This document shows, piece by piece, positions 15,881 to 24,468 of a stretch of DNA of 33,059 nt. The notes beneath the pieces are model-generated. The model ran no database searches. It was not told the origin of the DNA and saw only the letters and a program-made list of their open reading frames with translations. Positions within the stretch are counted from its first letter, which is position 1. The number at the start of each line of letters is the position of its first letter. The DNA is from an uncultured Actinomycetes bacterium (lineage in GTDB: Bacteria > Actinomycetota > Acidimicrobiia > Acidimicrobiales > Ilumatobacteraceae), in NCBI GenBank assembly GCA_903872155.1, contig CAIQJP010000159.1, forward strand, positions 1 to 33,059, written 5' to 3'. The position numbers and the translations under genes are program-made.

Positions 15881-17152
15881 CTATTCGGCGACGAGATCTG
15901 GGCCCATGGCCGACTTCACCGTGACGTCATAAAACTGACCGACTTCAAGCGCCGTGGGAACTTCAATAATTCCGTCAATTTCGGGAGCTTCACGATGGCT
16001 ACGGGCAACACCTGGCTCATCAACCAACACATTGACGGTGCGACCAATCAAATCATCGCGACGGCGAGACGTGATGTTGTCTTGCATTTCACTGAGTTCC
16101 GATAGACGCTCACGCATCAGACCTTCGGGCACCTGACCATCAAGATCTTTGGCGTAGGTGCCATCTTCAGCCGAATAGGCAAAGAATCCACACCAGTCAA
16201 GTTCGGCCTTTTCAACGAAATCAAGCAGTTGATCGTGGTCTTCTTCAGTTTCACCTGGATACCCAACGATGAAATTGCTACGGAAGGCGGCATCTGGTTC
16301 GCGTTTGCGAATATCGGCGATGCGATCTAAGAAACGTTGACCGTCTCCCCAACGACGCATGCGACGCAAAAGCGGCTTGCTGACGTGTTGCAGCGACAAG
16401 TCGAAATACGGAACGCCCGAATCGCAAATGGCATCAATAAGTCCATCGCTTAAGTCGCTCGGATACAGATACAACAAACGAGTGCGGTCAACCATTGACG
16501 AAACTTGACGCACCAGCGACACAATGCTGCCGGCGCCGAGTTCGTCAGGTCGATCTTTTCCGTAACTCGCCAAGTCTTGAGCGATCAACACAATTTCGCG
16601 GGCCTCTAATTGCTCAACTTCAGAAATGATCGATTGCACATCACGACTGCGTTGCGGTCCACGGAATGATGGAATGGCGCAGAAACCGCACATGCGGTCG
16701 CAGCCTTCGGCGATTTTTACATAAGCCCATGGTGACGAACTCTTGGGGCGGGGCAAGTTCAACAAATCAAGGGACGGAACTGGCGCCGATCCAACGGGAA
16801 TGAGCTTCTTCGGAGCAGGCGTGTGTACCGGAACTCCAAAACCCGCAACCAAGTCAACTTCTGGCAGTTCGTCGGCGAGTTCTTGTCCGTAACGTTCGGC
16901 CATGCAGCCAGTCACCACTAAACGTGATGACTTCTTGCGTTGCTCATCAAGACTCAGAATTGTGTCAATTGATTCTCGTCGAGCTTCGTCGATGAATGCA
17001 CACGTGTTGACCACAACTAAGTCAGCATCTTCAGCCGAGTCGGTCGCCAACATGCCATCTGCCAACAAAGTGCCGATCAGCTTGTCGGAGTCAACCTGAT
17101 TTTTGGGACAACCAAGGGTCTCGACGTAAAAGCGCTTCCCTTGATTCGTCAC
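15881..17152 (-). CDS. rimO: Ribosomal protein S12 methylthiotransferase RimO
   Basis: A radical-SAM methylthiotransferase of 423 residues that modifies an aspartate of ribosomal protein S12. The N-terminal UPF0004 domain carries the auxiliary [4Fe-4S] cysteines C15 (TLGCPKNQVDSD, the RimO-type signature), C51 (VNTCAF) and C83 (TGCMAERYG). The radical-SAM cluster is C151-x3-C155-x2-C158 (GCDRMCGFCAIP). A TRAM domain closes the protein (about 360-423). The TLGCPKNQVDSD opening distinguishes it from MiaB. The start is GTG at 17152, with only a distant AGG upstream. The stop is followed 52 bp later by pgsA on the same strand. Confidence 0.95.
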   Translation of the reverse strand: MTNQGKRFYVETLGCPKNQVDSDKLIGTLLADGMLATDSAEDADLVVVNTCAFIDEARRESIDTILSLDEQRKKSSRLVVTGCMAERYGQELADELPEVDLVAGFGVPVHTPAPKKLIPVGSAPVPSLDLLNLPRPKSSSPWAYVKIAEGCDRMCGFCAIPSFRGPQRSRDVQSIISEVEQLEAREIVLIAQDLASYGKDRPDELGAGSIVSLVRQVSSMVDRTRLLYLYPSDLSDGLIDAICDSGVPYFDLSLQHVSKPLLRRMRRWGDGQRFLDRIADIRKREPDAAFRSNFIVGYPGETEEDHDQLLDFVEKAELDWCGFFAYSAEDGTYAKDLDGQVPEGLMRERLSELSEMQDNITSRRRDDLIGRTVNVLVDEPGVARSHREAPEIDGIIEVPTALEVGQFYDVTVKSAMGPDLVAE

Positions 17153-17182
17153 GATGTACGAGGCTACCTGCTCAGGTTCTCG

Positions 17183-18106
17183 TCATGCCGAATATGCCAA
17201 CTTCAAACCACCGTAGGTCCACTTGGTCTTCAGTAATCGACCCGTTCCCGACAAAGTGATGTATGCCGTGTCGCTTCCATCTGCGGCGAAGCAGATATTG
17301 GTTGTCAACATGTCGCCGGTTGCAACATGCTCAACAAGTTCACCCGAAGGCGAGATCACGGTGATTCCACCGTTCACCAGAGTCGCCACACAAACATTGC
17401 CCGAACCGTCAACACCGAGCGAGTCAAGCAATTGGTAGCCAGGAAGGCCGTACAAAACGACGCTTGGATCTCCAGGCATCGTGGGCGCAAGCACACCTGG
17501 TTCAACGATGTCACGCTGAAATACGCGACCCGTGTGAGTCTCGGCCCAATAGACCTTCTTGCCATCAGGCGATAGACCAATTCCGTTCGGACTTTCAACG
17601 GGGAAATCAATTTCGCGAATTGCTGACCCATCAGCCTTGGCGTAGTAGATCGCTGTCAAGTCGGCAGTGCGTGCTTCAAGATCGCGAATTCCGTGATCGG
17701 TGAAGTAGAAGCCTCCAACGGTGTCGAATACCAAGTCGTTCGGTGCACGCAATGGACGTCCATCACATTCGGTGTACAAATCGGTGACTGCTCCAGTGGA
17801 AATATCGACACGCTGAATACGACCACCGCTGTACTTTGACTTGTCAAATGGTCCGGGGAAACTTAATCCGCCGAAATCAATTTCGGTGAAGCAACCACCG
17901 TTATTACATAAGTACAAGGCGCCGTCTGGGCCAATGGCGGCACCATTGGGTCCACCCGTGATTTCGGCAATCGTTTCCTTAGATCCATCGGGACGCACGC
18001 GGGTAATTCGCGGGCCAAACATTTCGACCAAGATCACGCTGCCATCGTTCATGGCGATCGGACCTTCGGGAAACTTCAAACCAGATGCGACTTCGATGAG
18101 TTCCAT
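17183..18106 (-). CDS. SMP-30/gluconolactonase-like beta-propeller protein
   Basis: A 307-residue protein with the six-bladed propeller pattern of the SMP-30/gluconolactonase/LRE family: LKFPEGPIAMNDG (metal-binding Glu of the FPEGP motif), GGPNGAAIGPDGALYLCNNGG, LRAPNDLVFDTVGGFYFTDHG (Asn and Asp metal ligands), SPNGIGLSPDGKKVYWAET, and LLDSLGVDGSGNVCVAT (second Asn/Asp set). Members hydrolyse sugar or other lactones with a divalent metal; the substrate here is unknown. There is no signal peptide, so it is cytoplasmic. GGGGGA lies 6 bases before the ATG. It sits between ftsK and rimO on the same strand, unrelated to either by function. A small 13-bp inverted repeat precedes it. Confidence 0.9.
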   Translation of the reverse strand: MELIEVASGLKFPEGPIAMNDGSVILVEMFGPRITRVRPDGSKETIAEITGGPNGAAIGPDGALYLCNNGGCFTEIDFGGLSFPGPFDKSKYSGGRIQRVDISTGAVTDLYTECDGRPLRAPNDLVFDTVGGFYFTDHGIRDLEARTADLTAIYYAKADGSAIREIDFPVESPNGIGLSPDGKKVYWAETHTGRVFQRDIVEPGVLAPTMPGDPSVVLYGLPGYQLLDSLGVDGSGNVCVATLVNGGITVISPSGELVEHVATGDMLTTNICFAADGSDTAYITLSGTGRLLKTKWTYGGLKLAYSA

Positions 18107-18123
18107 TGCATTCCCCCGTTCAT

Positions 18124-18136
18124 GCCCAACTTGGGC
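18124..18136. repeat. Short inverted repeat upstream of the SMP-30-like gene
   Basis: GCCCAA-C-TTGGGC is a perfect 6-bp inverted repeat around one central base, 18-30 bases upstream of the ATG at 18106 and inside the 96-bp gap after ftsK. It could be an operator or a small hairpin; at this length chance is also possible. Confidence 0.3.
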
Positions 18137-18202
18137 TAACTAGAGATCATGCTAATCATCTGACCGAGAGGCCAATGACTCGGAAGTTACAACTCTCTGA
18201 AC

Positions 18203-20551
18203 TTACAGGGCCTCAAACTCTTCAACGGTCATCAGCACTTCGCGGGCTTTACTGCCGATACTTGGACCAACGATGCCATTTTGTTCAAGCAAGTCCATCA
18301 AACGTCCAGCACGGGCAAAACCCACACCGAGCTTGCGCTGCAACATTGACGTCGAGCCCATCTGGCTGCGGACCACGAGTTCCATTGCCCGCTTTAACAA
18401 GGCTTCATCACTGTCATCGTTTCCGACGCCATCAGTAATTGAATGCCCACCCGCATTACTTGACGATGATTCTTCGCCCTCGACACCGCTGACGTATTGA
18501 ACTGTCGGAGCCTGCTGACGCCAGAAGGCCACGACTTTGCGCACTTCTTCTTCATCAACCCAGCAACCCTGAATTCGTTGAGCCACCGACGAGTTACCAG
18601 GCAACAACAACATGTCACCCTTACCGACTAATTTTTCGGCACCAATCTGATCAAGGATGACTCGACTGTCCATCTGTGATGACACCGCAAACGCAGCACG
18701 GGCTGGCACGTTCGCTTTGATCACACCCGTAATGACGTTCACTGACGGACGCTGGGTCGCAACGATGAGGTGGATACCAACCGCTCGAGCTTTTTGAGCG
18801 ATACGGGTAATGCTTTCTTCAACGTCACGCGCTGCCACCATCATGAGGTCATTTAATTCGTCAACCACCACAACGATGTAGTGCATGCGTTCAAACTCGC
18901 GCTCAGAACCAATCTCGGCCTTAATCTCGCCTCGGTCATAAGCCGCGTTAAAACCGGTGATATCGCGATAGCCCATTTCGAAAAGCAAGTCGTAACGCTT
19001 TTCCATTTCTTTCACAGCCCACGCCAAAGCATTTGCTGCCTTCTTCGGATTCGTCACTGGCTGTGTCAGCAAATGCGGCAAACGCGCATATTGACCCATT
19101 TCAACTTGCTTGGGGTCAATCAAAATGAGTTTCACTTGATCAGGGGTTGCTCGCATCAAGATTGAGGTGATGATGCAGTTGATACCACTTGACTTACCAG
19201 CACCTGTTGCGCCGGCGATCAGTAAGTGAGGGGTGGTTGCCAAGTTCAAGAAAACCGAACGCCCCGCAATGTCTTTGCCCATCGCCACATCGAGTGGATG
19301 ATTGGCAACCTTTGCTTCGTTCGATGTCATGAGATCACCCAGCGAAACCAACTGACGTGTTCGGTTCGGAACCTCAATACCAATGGCCGATTTGCCAGGA
19401 ATCGGCGCCAAAATTCGCACGTCGGTGGCGGCCATCGCATACGCAATGTCTTTTTGCAGACTGGTCACGCGCGCGACTTTGACACCAGGCCCAAGTTCAA
19501 GTTCGTAACGTGTCACCGTTGGCCCAACGGTCTGATTCACCAATGTGACTGCCACACCGTGTGACTGCAAAGCTTCAGCAAGGTCTTGACCGCGCTGATC
19601 AACTTCAGCCTGATCGATGGCCTGCTTTCCGCTTCGCGTGAGATACGAAACAGGCGGAAGCTTCCACGAGCCCTTCTTGGGCGAAGGACCTGTCTCTAGT
19701 TGACCTTGAGTATGCGGTTCATCGGCAACAACTTCTGGGGTCGGCTTTTTACGTTCGGGTTTCGGCGCTTCGGGCTCATCTTCGACAACCTCGGGCACAC
19801 GACGATCTTCGGGTTCAACGATGAACATCGGTGGCGTGGGATCTGCTTCATCGTCATAAGCGTCTTCAGCATCTTGTTCGTCTTGCTCATTTGACAAAGT
19901 GCTCAGACTTTGAGCGGCCGAACGCATGCGTGACGATGCACCGCCGAAAGCCTTTGCTGATATCTCGCCAATTTTCGTGGCGGTGTCCTTCAGACTTAAC
20001 GACGTAATCAACAAACTGCAACCAAGACATATCGCAATCAAGATAAGAACTGCGGCAATCGCACCAACAGCCGACGCGAGCACCTGACCAAGTAATGCAC
20101 CGAGCCAGCCACCTGCTCCGCCAAGGGCCGCGACTCCAGTGAAAGCATCGGGTCCTTTGACCACATGCAGTATTCCCAAACCGGCCAGGACGACACCACC
20201 CCAACCCAATGCAAGTTTCATGCGATTTGGAGAATCGTCACCGCGTAGATGCGACACGCCAACTGCCACGAAAATTGGCGGCAAGGCATAGCGACCAAGG
20301 CCCAAGAGACAACCGAGTGCAGTATCGGCACCACGACCTACTGGACCAGCCAATCTCAGGTACACCGCCAGACCCACGATGATTCCGAGCAAGATAAAAG
20401 CGATCGCCGAAAACTCGCTTTGCCGACCGTCGATCGCCTGACGCACTTCGCTTTGGCGCGGTTCACGCTTGTTTGGCTTGCTGGCTTCAGTTTCTGAAGC
20501 AGATTTTGTACGTGATGCAGGCTTTTTAGCTGCGGGTTTCTTGGCGGCCAT
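18203..20551 (-). CDS. ftsK: DNA translocase FtsK/SpoIIIE
   Basis: An ATP-driven DNA pump at the division septum, 782 residues. The order is a basic Lys/Ala/Pro N-terminus; four to five membrane helices (about 45-190); an acidic, Pro-rich linker (about 220-300); the alpha/beta motor with Walker A GATGAGKS at about 447-454, LILIDPKQVEM and VVVVDELNDLMM (Walker B); the TQRPSVNVITGVIKANVPARAAF segment; and a C-terminal winged-helix gamma domain (SMLQRKLGVGFARAGRLMDLLEQNGIVGP) that reads the chromosome-orienting sequences. In many homologues the Walker B region reads DELADLMM; Asn replaces Ala here. The start at 20551 is preferred because the family begins with the charged tail, but in-frame ATGs lie at 20581 and 20593. 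The sequence between them forms a hairpin. Confidence 0.96.
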   Translation of the reverse strand: MAAKKPAAKKPASRTKSASETEASKPNKREPRQSEVRQAIDGRQSEFSAIAFILLGIIVGLAVYLRLAGPVGRGADTALGCLLGLGRYALPPIFVAVGVSHLRGDDSPNRMKLALGWGGVVLAGLGILHVVKGPDAFTGVAALGGAGGWLGALLGQVLASAVGAIAAVLILIAICLGCSLLITSLSLKDTATKIGEISAKAFGGASSRMRSAAQSLSTLSNEQDEQDAEDAYDDEADPTPPMFIVEPEDRRVPEVVEDEPEAPKPERKKPTPEVVADEPHTQGQLETGPSPKKGSWKLPPVSYLTRSGKQAIDQAEVDQRGQDLAEALQSHGVAVTLVNQTVGPTVTRYELELGPGVKVARVTSLQKDIAYAMAATDVRILAPIPGKSAIGIEVPNRTRQLVSLGDLMTSNEAKVANHPLDVAMGKDIAGRSVFLNLATTPHLLIAGATGAGKSSGINCIITSILMRATPDQVKLILIDPKQVEMGQYARLPHLLTQPVTNPKKAANALAWAVKEMEKRYDLLFEMGYRDITGFNAAYDRGEIKAEIGSEREFERMHYIVVVVDELNDLMMVAARDVEESITRIAQKARAVGIHLIVATQRPSVNVITGVIKANVPARAAFAVSSQMDSRVILDQIGAEKLVGKGDMLLLPGNSSVAQRIQGCWVDEEEVRKVVAFWRQQAPTVQYVSGVEGEESSSSNAGGHSITDGVGNDDSDEALLKRAMELVVRSQMGSTSMLQRKLGVGFARAGRLMDLLEQNGIVGPSIGSKAREVLMTVEEFEAL

Positions 20552-20554
20552 CAC

Positions 20555-20590
20555 CCCGAACGCTAGCAATGAGGCGCACATGCGTTCGGG
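20555..20590 (-). repeat. 9-bp inverted repeat just upstream of the ftsK start
   Basis: Arms 20555-20563 and 20582-20590 (CCCGAACGC / GCGTTCGGG) are exact complements around an 18-base loop. In the ftsK transcript the 3' arm ends in GGGG directly before GTGATG, so folding would hide the presumed ribosome binding site. If translation starts at 20593 instead, the repeat is coding. Confidence 0.5.
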
Positions 20591-20641
20591 CATACCCCTG
20601 AATTACTCACACCAAATAGAGGCAGAACAACTTCGAAATGG

Positions 20642-21196
20642 CTATTCGGCGTCAGTTCCGACGATTTCACCGGTGTTCGTTAAAACGATTGACATTTGAC
20701 CGCCCTGAGACGACTGCATGAGTAATCGGTATTGAACTGTTCCTGTTGAATTCTCTGCAGTACCCGCAGCGGTGATGACGAACATCTGCGGCGTCGATTC
20801 AGGGAGTTCCGATAAAACTTTCTTCAAAATGGATGATGGCTCATAATCAAGCGCCGATCGAGCAAAGGTTGGGCCGTTGGCTCCCACTGGTTCGGGTGCA
20901 GTTTCAAGCCCGTCTTTTTCAGTGAAGACGTAATGCACGACCGCATCGGGCAAACCATCGGCATTGGGCGTTCCGTCAAGATCAGTTGCCACAAAAACGT
21001 TGACAATCTCAGTCGTGGCATTGATTTCGAAAAACTGTACATCGGTGCCAGTTTGCTGTTCGACAGCGTCAAGCGCATTTTCAATTTGGTCCAGACGTAA
21101 TCCAGCCGTATCGGGCGCGGCTGCATCCTTTCCGCACGATGAAAGAACAATCAGCACACTCGATAACGCAACAACTCTTCCTAGCCGACGCAACAA
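20642..21196 (-). CDS. Putative lipoprotein of unknown function
   Basis: A 184-residue protein I do not recognise. The N-terminus is a lipoprotein signal peptide: RR-x-x-R, a hydrophobic stretch VVALSSVLIV, and the lipobox L-S-S-C with lipidated C21. The mature part is mixed alpha/beta with no obvious repeats; it includes an acidic Asp/Gly segment ATDLDGTPNADGLPD and a C-terminal strand-rich half. It is therefore exported and anchored at the outer face of the membrane. It follows the RNase J gene without a gap: the start TTG at 21196 (or TTG at 21193) directly abuts the RNase J stop, and GGAGG lies within the end of the RNase J gene. It precedes ftsK, so its expression is tied to both housekeeping genes. 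Function unknown. Confidence 0.82.
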   Translation of the reverse strand: MLRRLGRVVALSSVLIVLSSCGKDAAAPDTAGLRLDQIENALDAVEQQTGTDVQFFEINATTEIVNVFVATDLDGTPNADGLPDAVVHYVFTEKDGLETAPEPVGANGPTFARSALDYEPSSILKKVLSELPESTPQMFVITAAGTAENSTGTVQYRLLMQSSQGGQMSIVLTNTGEIVGTDAE

Positions 21197-22858
21197 TTAC
21201 GCCTCCATAACAACTGGAACGATCATTGGTCGACGCTTCGTACGTTCGTTCACAAATCGACCAGCTGCCCGACGCACATCTTTTTCAAGAGCCTCAGGAC
21301 TGCGCACACCTTCGGCGAGAGCCTTTTCAACTGCGGCCGCAACAACGTCGCAGGCTTCATCAAGCAAATCTTCGGCTTCTGGGGCATACACCCAACCGCG
21401 GGTGATGATTTCTGGACCAGTGAGAACTTTGCCTGAACCAATATCAACGGTCACAACGACAACAACGACGCCTTCTTCGGCGAGCACTTTGCGATCACGC
21501 AAAACACCTTGCCCAACATCGCCAACGATGCCATCAACGTACAAATATCCAGCAGGAATGCGATTGGCATGATCGAGACCCTCATCGGACAATTCGATGA
21601 CGTCGCCATCTTCACAGAGCAACACATTGTCCTTTTCAACACCCATCAAAATTCCGAGTTTGGCGTGAGCAACGAGGTGCCGGTATTCGCCATGAACGGG
21701 AACAAAAAATTCGGGTTTAACGATTGACAAATATGTCTTCAGTTCATCTGCCTGAGCGTGTCCGGTGGCATGAACATCAGCAATACCCGAGTGCACAACC
21801 TCTGCACCGAGACGCAATAAGCCATCAATGACTCGAGTGACATTGGTTTCGTTGCCAGGAATGGCGTGACTCGACAAAATCACTGCATCACGTTCGCCGA
21901 CTTTGAGCCACTTGCTGTCACCACGCGCCATCAAAGACAGCGCCGACATCGGCTCGCCCTGACTGCCCGTCGAAATAATGCACACCTTGTTGGGCGGATA
22001 ATCATCGGCTTGCTCGATATCAATCAGCGTGTCGTCAGGAACTCGTAAGACCCCAAGATCGCGGGCCATGCGCACGTTCTTTTGCATTGAGCGACCCATC
22101 GTGGCCACTTTGCGACCTGTGTCAACAGCGGCATCAATGATTTGCTGAATGCGGTGAATATGGCTAGCGAAACTTGCCGTAATGATGCGACGATCTCGGT
22201 GTTCATGAAACAGCGACCACAACACGCCACTAATTGACGTTTCACTTGGTGCGTGCCCATGTTCTTCAGCGTTTGTTGAATCGCACAGCAACAAACGAAT
22301 ACCTTCGTTTGAAGCAATGGATCCAATTCGCGCCAAATCAGTACGCCGACCATCAACTGGGGTCAGATCTAATTTGAAGTCTCCGGAGTGAAGGATGACT
22401 CCTTGCGGTGTATGAACCGCAATTGCAAATGCATGCGGCACTGAGTGCGTGACCGGAATGAATTCAACATCAAATGGGCCGATCATTCGTCGTTCGCCAT
22501 CGCGGACAACGATGAGTTCGGTTTTTCCAAGAAGTCCGGCTTCTTCAATGCGATTCTTGGCAAGCCCCAAAGTGACATCGGAGCCATACACCGGAAAGCT
22601 GAGATCGCGGAGCAAATACTGCAGTCCCCCAACGTGGTCTTCGTGCCCATGTGTCGCCACACATGCCACAACCCGATCAGCGTTTTCGCGCAACCATGTG
22701 AAGTCGGGAAGAACTAAATCGATGCCATGCATGTCGGCATCAGGAAACATCAAACCGCAGTCAATGAGTAACAACTTGTCATCTTGTTCGATGACCATAC
22801 AGTTGCGACCGATCTCGCCAAGGCCTCCTAAAAAGGCCACGCGGACCGGAGCGGCCAT
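21197..22858 (-). CDS. rnj: Ribonuclease J
   Basis: A beta-CASP metallo-beta-lactamase RNase of 553 residues acting in rRNA and mRNA processing as 5'-exonuclease and endonuclease. The N-terminus VAFLGGLGEIGRNCMVIE is diagnostic. The zinc motif is H70-G-H72-E-D74-H75 (ATHGHEDHVGG), with later ligands in FVPVTHS-like VTHSVPHAFAI and LHSGDFKLD. The beta-CASP region has STGSQGEPMSALSLMARGD and the VHGEYRHLVAHAKLG His motif, and a C-terminal domain follows. The ATG shares a base with the dapA stop (TGATG). The dapA-rnj pairing is common in actinobacteria and supports the identification. The small lipoprotein gene follows without a gap. Confidence 0.96.
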   Translation of the reverse strand: MAAPVRVAFLGGLGEIGRNCMVIEQDDKLLLIDCGLMFPDADMHGIDLVLPDFTWLRENADRVVACVATHGHEDHVGGLQYLLRDLSFPVYGSDVTLGLAKNRIEEAGLLGKTELIVVRDGERRMIGPFDVEFIPVTHSVPHAFAIAVHTPQGVILHSGDFKLDLTPVDGRRTDLARIGSIASNEGIRLLLCDSTNAEEHGHAPSETSISGVLWSLFHEHRDRRIITASFASHIHRIQQIIDAAVDTGRKVATMGRSMQKNVRMARDLGVLRVPDDTLIDIEQADDYPPNKVCIISTGSQGEPMSALSLMARGDSKWLKVGERDAVILSSHAIPGNETNVTRVIDGLLRLGAEVVHSGIADVHATGHAQADELKTYLSIVKPEFFVPVHGEYRHLVAHAKLGILMGVEKDNVLLCEDGDVIELSDEGLDHANRIPAGYLYVDGIVGDVGQGVLRDRKVLAEEGVVVVVVTVDIGSGKVLTGPEIITRGWVYAPEAEDLLDEACDVVAAAVEKALAEGVRSPEALEKDVRRAAGRFVNERTKRRPMIVPVVMEA

Positions 22859-23757
22859 CAGGAAACTCGCTGACGGGATGCTTGCAAATTGGCCCAGACT
22901 GTCTTGGCCTTGTCAGCAACAAAGTCGGCTGGTGGTCCCATTGGCAAACGACATTGACCCACATTGAGCCCGAGCAGATTCATCATGACCTTGCTCGGGA
23001 TGGGGTTTGGTGATTCATCACCAGTCTCGTACGCGAAACTTTCGAGCAACGTCTGATTGATGGCGATTGCACCAGCAATGTCACCGGCTTCCCAACGATC
23101 AAACATGCGTTGATGGTCGGCAGCCGCCCAGTGTGTCGCGACACCAATCACGCCGACTGTCCCGACTGCCATCAATGGCATGGTCAAACCGTCATCTCCG
23201 CTGTATACCTCAAAACCATCGGGAGCGTTCGCGATGACATTTGCTGTTTCGGCTGGGTTACCGGCGGCGTCCTTGAGCGCAACAACGTTCTTTACCTCAC
23301 GGGCCAACTTCAACAATGTTGAGGTGTTGATCTTGCGACCAGTTCGTGCAGGAATGTCATAGACAACAACTGGCAAATGTGAAGCTTCGGCAACCGCGCG
23401 CACATGGGCTTCGATTCCCGACTGTGGTGGGCGGTTGTAATACGGAGCTACCACCAACAAACCAGCAACACCTAATTTGGTGGCCTCTTTGGTCATATGA
23501 ATTGAATGCAGCGTGTCGTTGGTACCCGTTCCGGCGATCACCGGAATCGTGACTGCTTCGGTGACAGCAGCAAACAAACTCAATCGCTCATTGTCGGTGA
23601 GCACGGGAGCCTCACCTGTCGTTCCGGCAATGACAAGTGCGTCGTTGCCATTGTCTTGCAACCAACGCGCCAAACGGCGAGCACCATCGAGATCAAGAGC
23701 ACCGTTTGCATCAAATGGTGTCACCATTGCTGTGATGACACGTCCAAAGCGGGCCAT
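22858..23757 (-). CDS. dapA: 4-hydroxy-tetrahydrodipicolinate synthase
   Basis: Catalyses condensation of pyruvate with aspartate semialdehyde in lysine and diaminopimelate synthesis. Its 299 residues form the (beta/alpha)8 barrel. GTTGE at 45-49 holds the catalytic threonines. The second-site Tyr lies in APYYNRPPQ. Y133 and R138 are in VYDIPARTG, and the Schiff-base lysine is K162 in VALKDAAG. All key residues are present, so it should be active. The ATG overlaps the stop of the upstream winged-helix-like gene, and the TGA overlaps the RNase J ATG. With ddl next door across the divergent gap, the area is enriched for peptidoglycan precursor functions. Confidence 0.96.
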   Translation of the reverse strand: MARFGRVITAMVTPFDANGALDLDGARRLARWLQDNGNDALVIAGTTGEAPVLTDNERLSLFAAVTEAVTIPVIAGTGTNDTLHSIHMTKEATKLGVAGLLVVAPYYNRPPQSGIEAHVRAVAEASHLPVVVYDIPARTGRKINTSTLLKLAREVKNVVALKDAAGNPAETANVIANAPDGFEVYSGDDGLTMPLMAVGTVGVIGVATHWAAADHQRMFDRWEAGDIAGAIAINQTLLESFAYETGDESPNPIPSKVMMNLLGLNVGQCRLPMGPPADFVADKAKTVWANLQASRQRVS

Positions 23758-24386
23758 CAGAATGAACCCTCGGCAGCACGGTCAATACCTTGCGACAAAA
23801 TGAGATCTTCATGAAGTTCCATCCAGACGTCATGGAACGAACCACACATCACACCTGTGAACATATTGTTCGCACCACCCACGACCAACTTGCACGTTGA
23901 TTCGAGTCGAGGCACATACGGCGACAAGCGGGGAACAATAGTGGCCATCGACGAGACCACCGGCTCGGCAGCAGTATGAAGAGTTACTAGACGCTTAATG
24001 ATCTCTTGGTCGTATTTGTCATCTGAGTGATCGTTCGGTGCGCCATCGCGCAACTGCCAATCGCCACACAGGTGCTTAAACGTGTCATTGATTTCTAAGA
24101 ACGAGTGGTAGTGCGGCTTCAACGCATCGAGATCGAGCCCAGCCACATCTTTTGCTAAGGCTTCGGGGTGAGCAGCCCGACCAGCGGGGGTCAGCTGCCA
24201 CAACGACCGAGCCTCGCGGAACATCGCCATTTCTTCGGCCTGCAACTCGTGTAAATGCTGATCGACGACAGCAACATCAAGTGCCACGATCTCTGCCAAG
24301 GTCTCACTCTTCGAAAAGCCCTTGATTCGCAATGCGTGATGGGTGAGAAACTTCGGATCTGAACTATTTGACTGTGACCGTGCCAT
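23757..24386 (-). CDS. Winged-helix-like protein of unknown function
   Basis: A 209-residue protein without a confident family name. Residues about 13-75 (THHALRIKGFSKSETLAEIV...LWQLTPAGRAAH) look like a MarR-type winged helix: a helix-turn-helix with a SKSETLAEI recognition-like segment, then a wing ending LTPAGR. Residues 80-209 are helical and rich in His, Trp and Asp (KPHYHSFLEINDTFKHLCGDWQLRD, HDVWMELHEDLILSQGIDR), perhaps a ligand-binding or metal site. It is first in an operon with dapA and RNase J, sharing one base with dapA (TGATG). A role as regulator is inference; it could equally be a non-DNA-binding adaptor. The ATG at 24386 has only a poor Shine-Dalgarno, and a TAGATT box lies 9 bases upstream. 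Confidence 0.75.
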   Translation of the reverse strand: MARSQSNSSDPKFLTHHALRIKGFSKSETLAEIVALDVAVVDQHLHELQAEEMAMFREARSLWQLTPAGRAAHPEALAKDVAGLDLDALKPHYHSFLEINDTFKHLCGDWQLRDGAPNDHSDDKYDQEIIKRLVTLHTAAEPVVSSMATIVPRLSPYVPRLESTCKLVVGGANNMFTGVMCGSFHDVWMELHEDLILSQGIDRAAEGSF

Positions 24387-24395
24387 ACGGCTTCA

Positions 24396-24401
24396 AATCT
24401 A
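24396..24401 (-). promoter_or_regulatory. Candidate -10 box for the winged-helix/dapA/RNase J operon
   Basis: TAGATT on the minus strand ends 9 bases before the ATG at 24386, which would give a leader of only one to three bases. No clear -35 hexamer is visible. It sits in the 82-bp divergent gap with ddl. Confidence 0.3.
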
Positions 24402-24468
24402 GTGCGTCGGGTTCGTTGACGACCGACCTATTGCCCGCCTTTCCGATTACCTGCCTGTACCGACTGCC

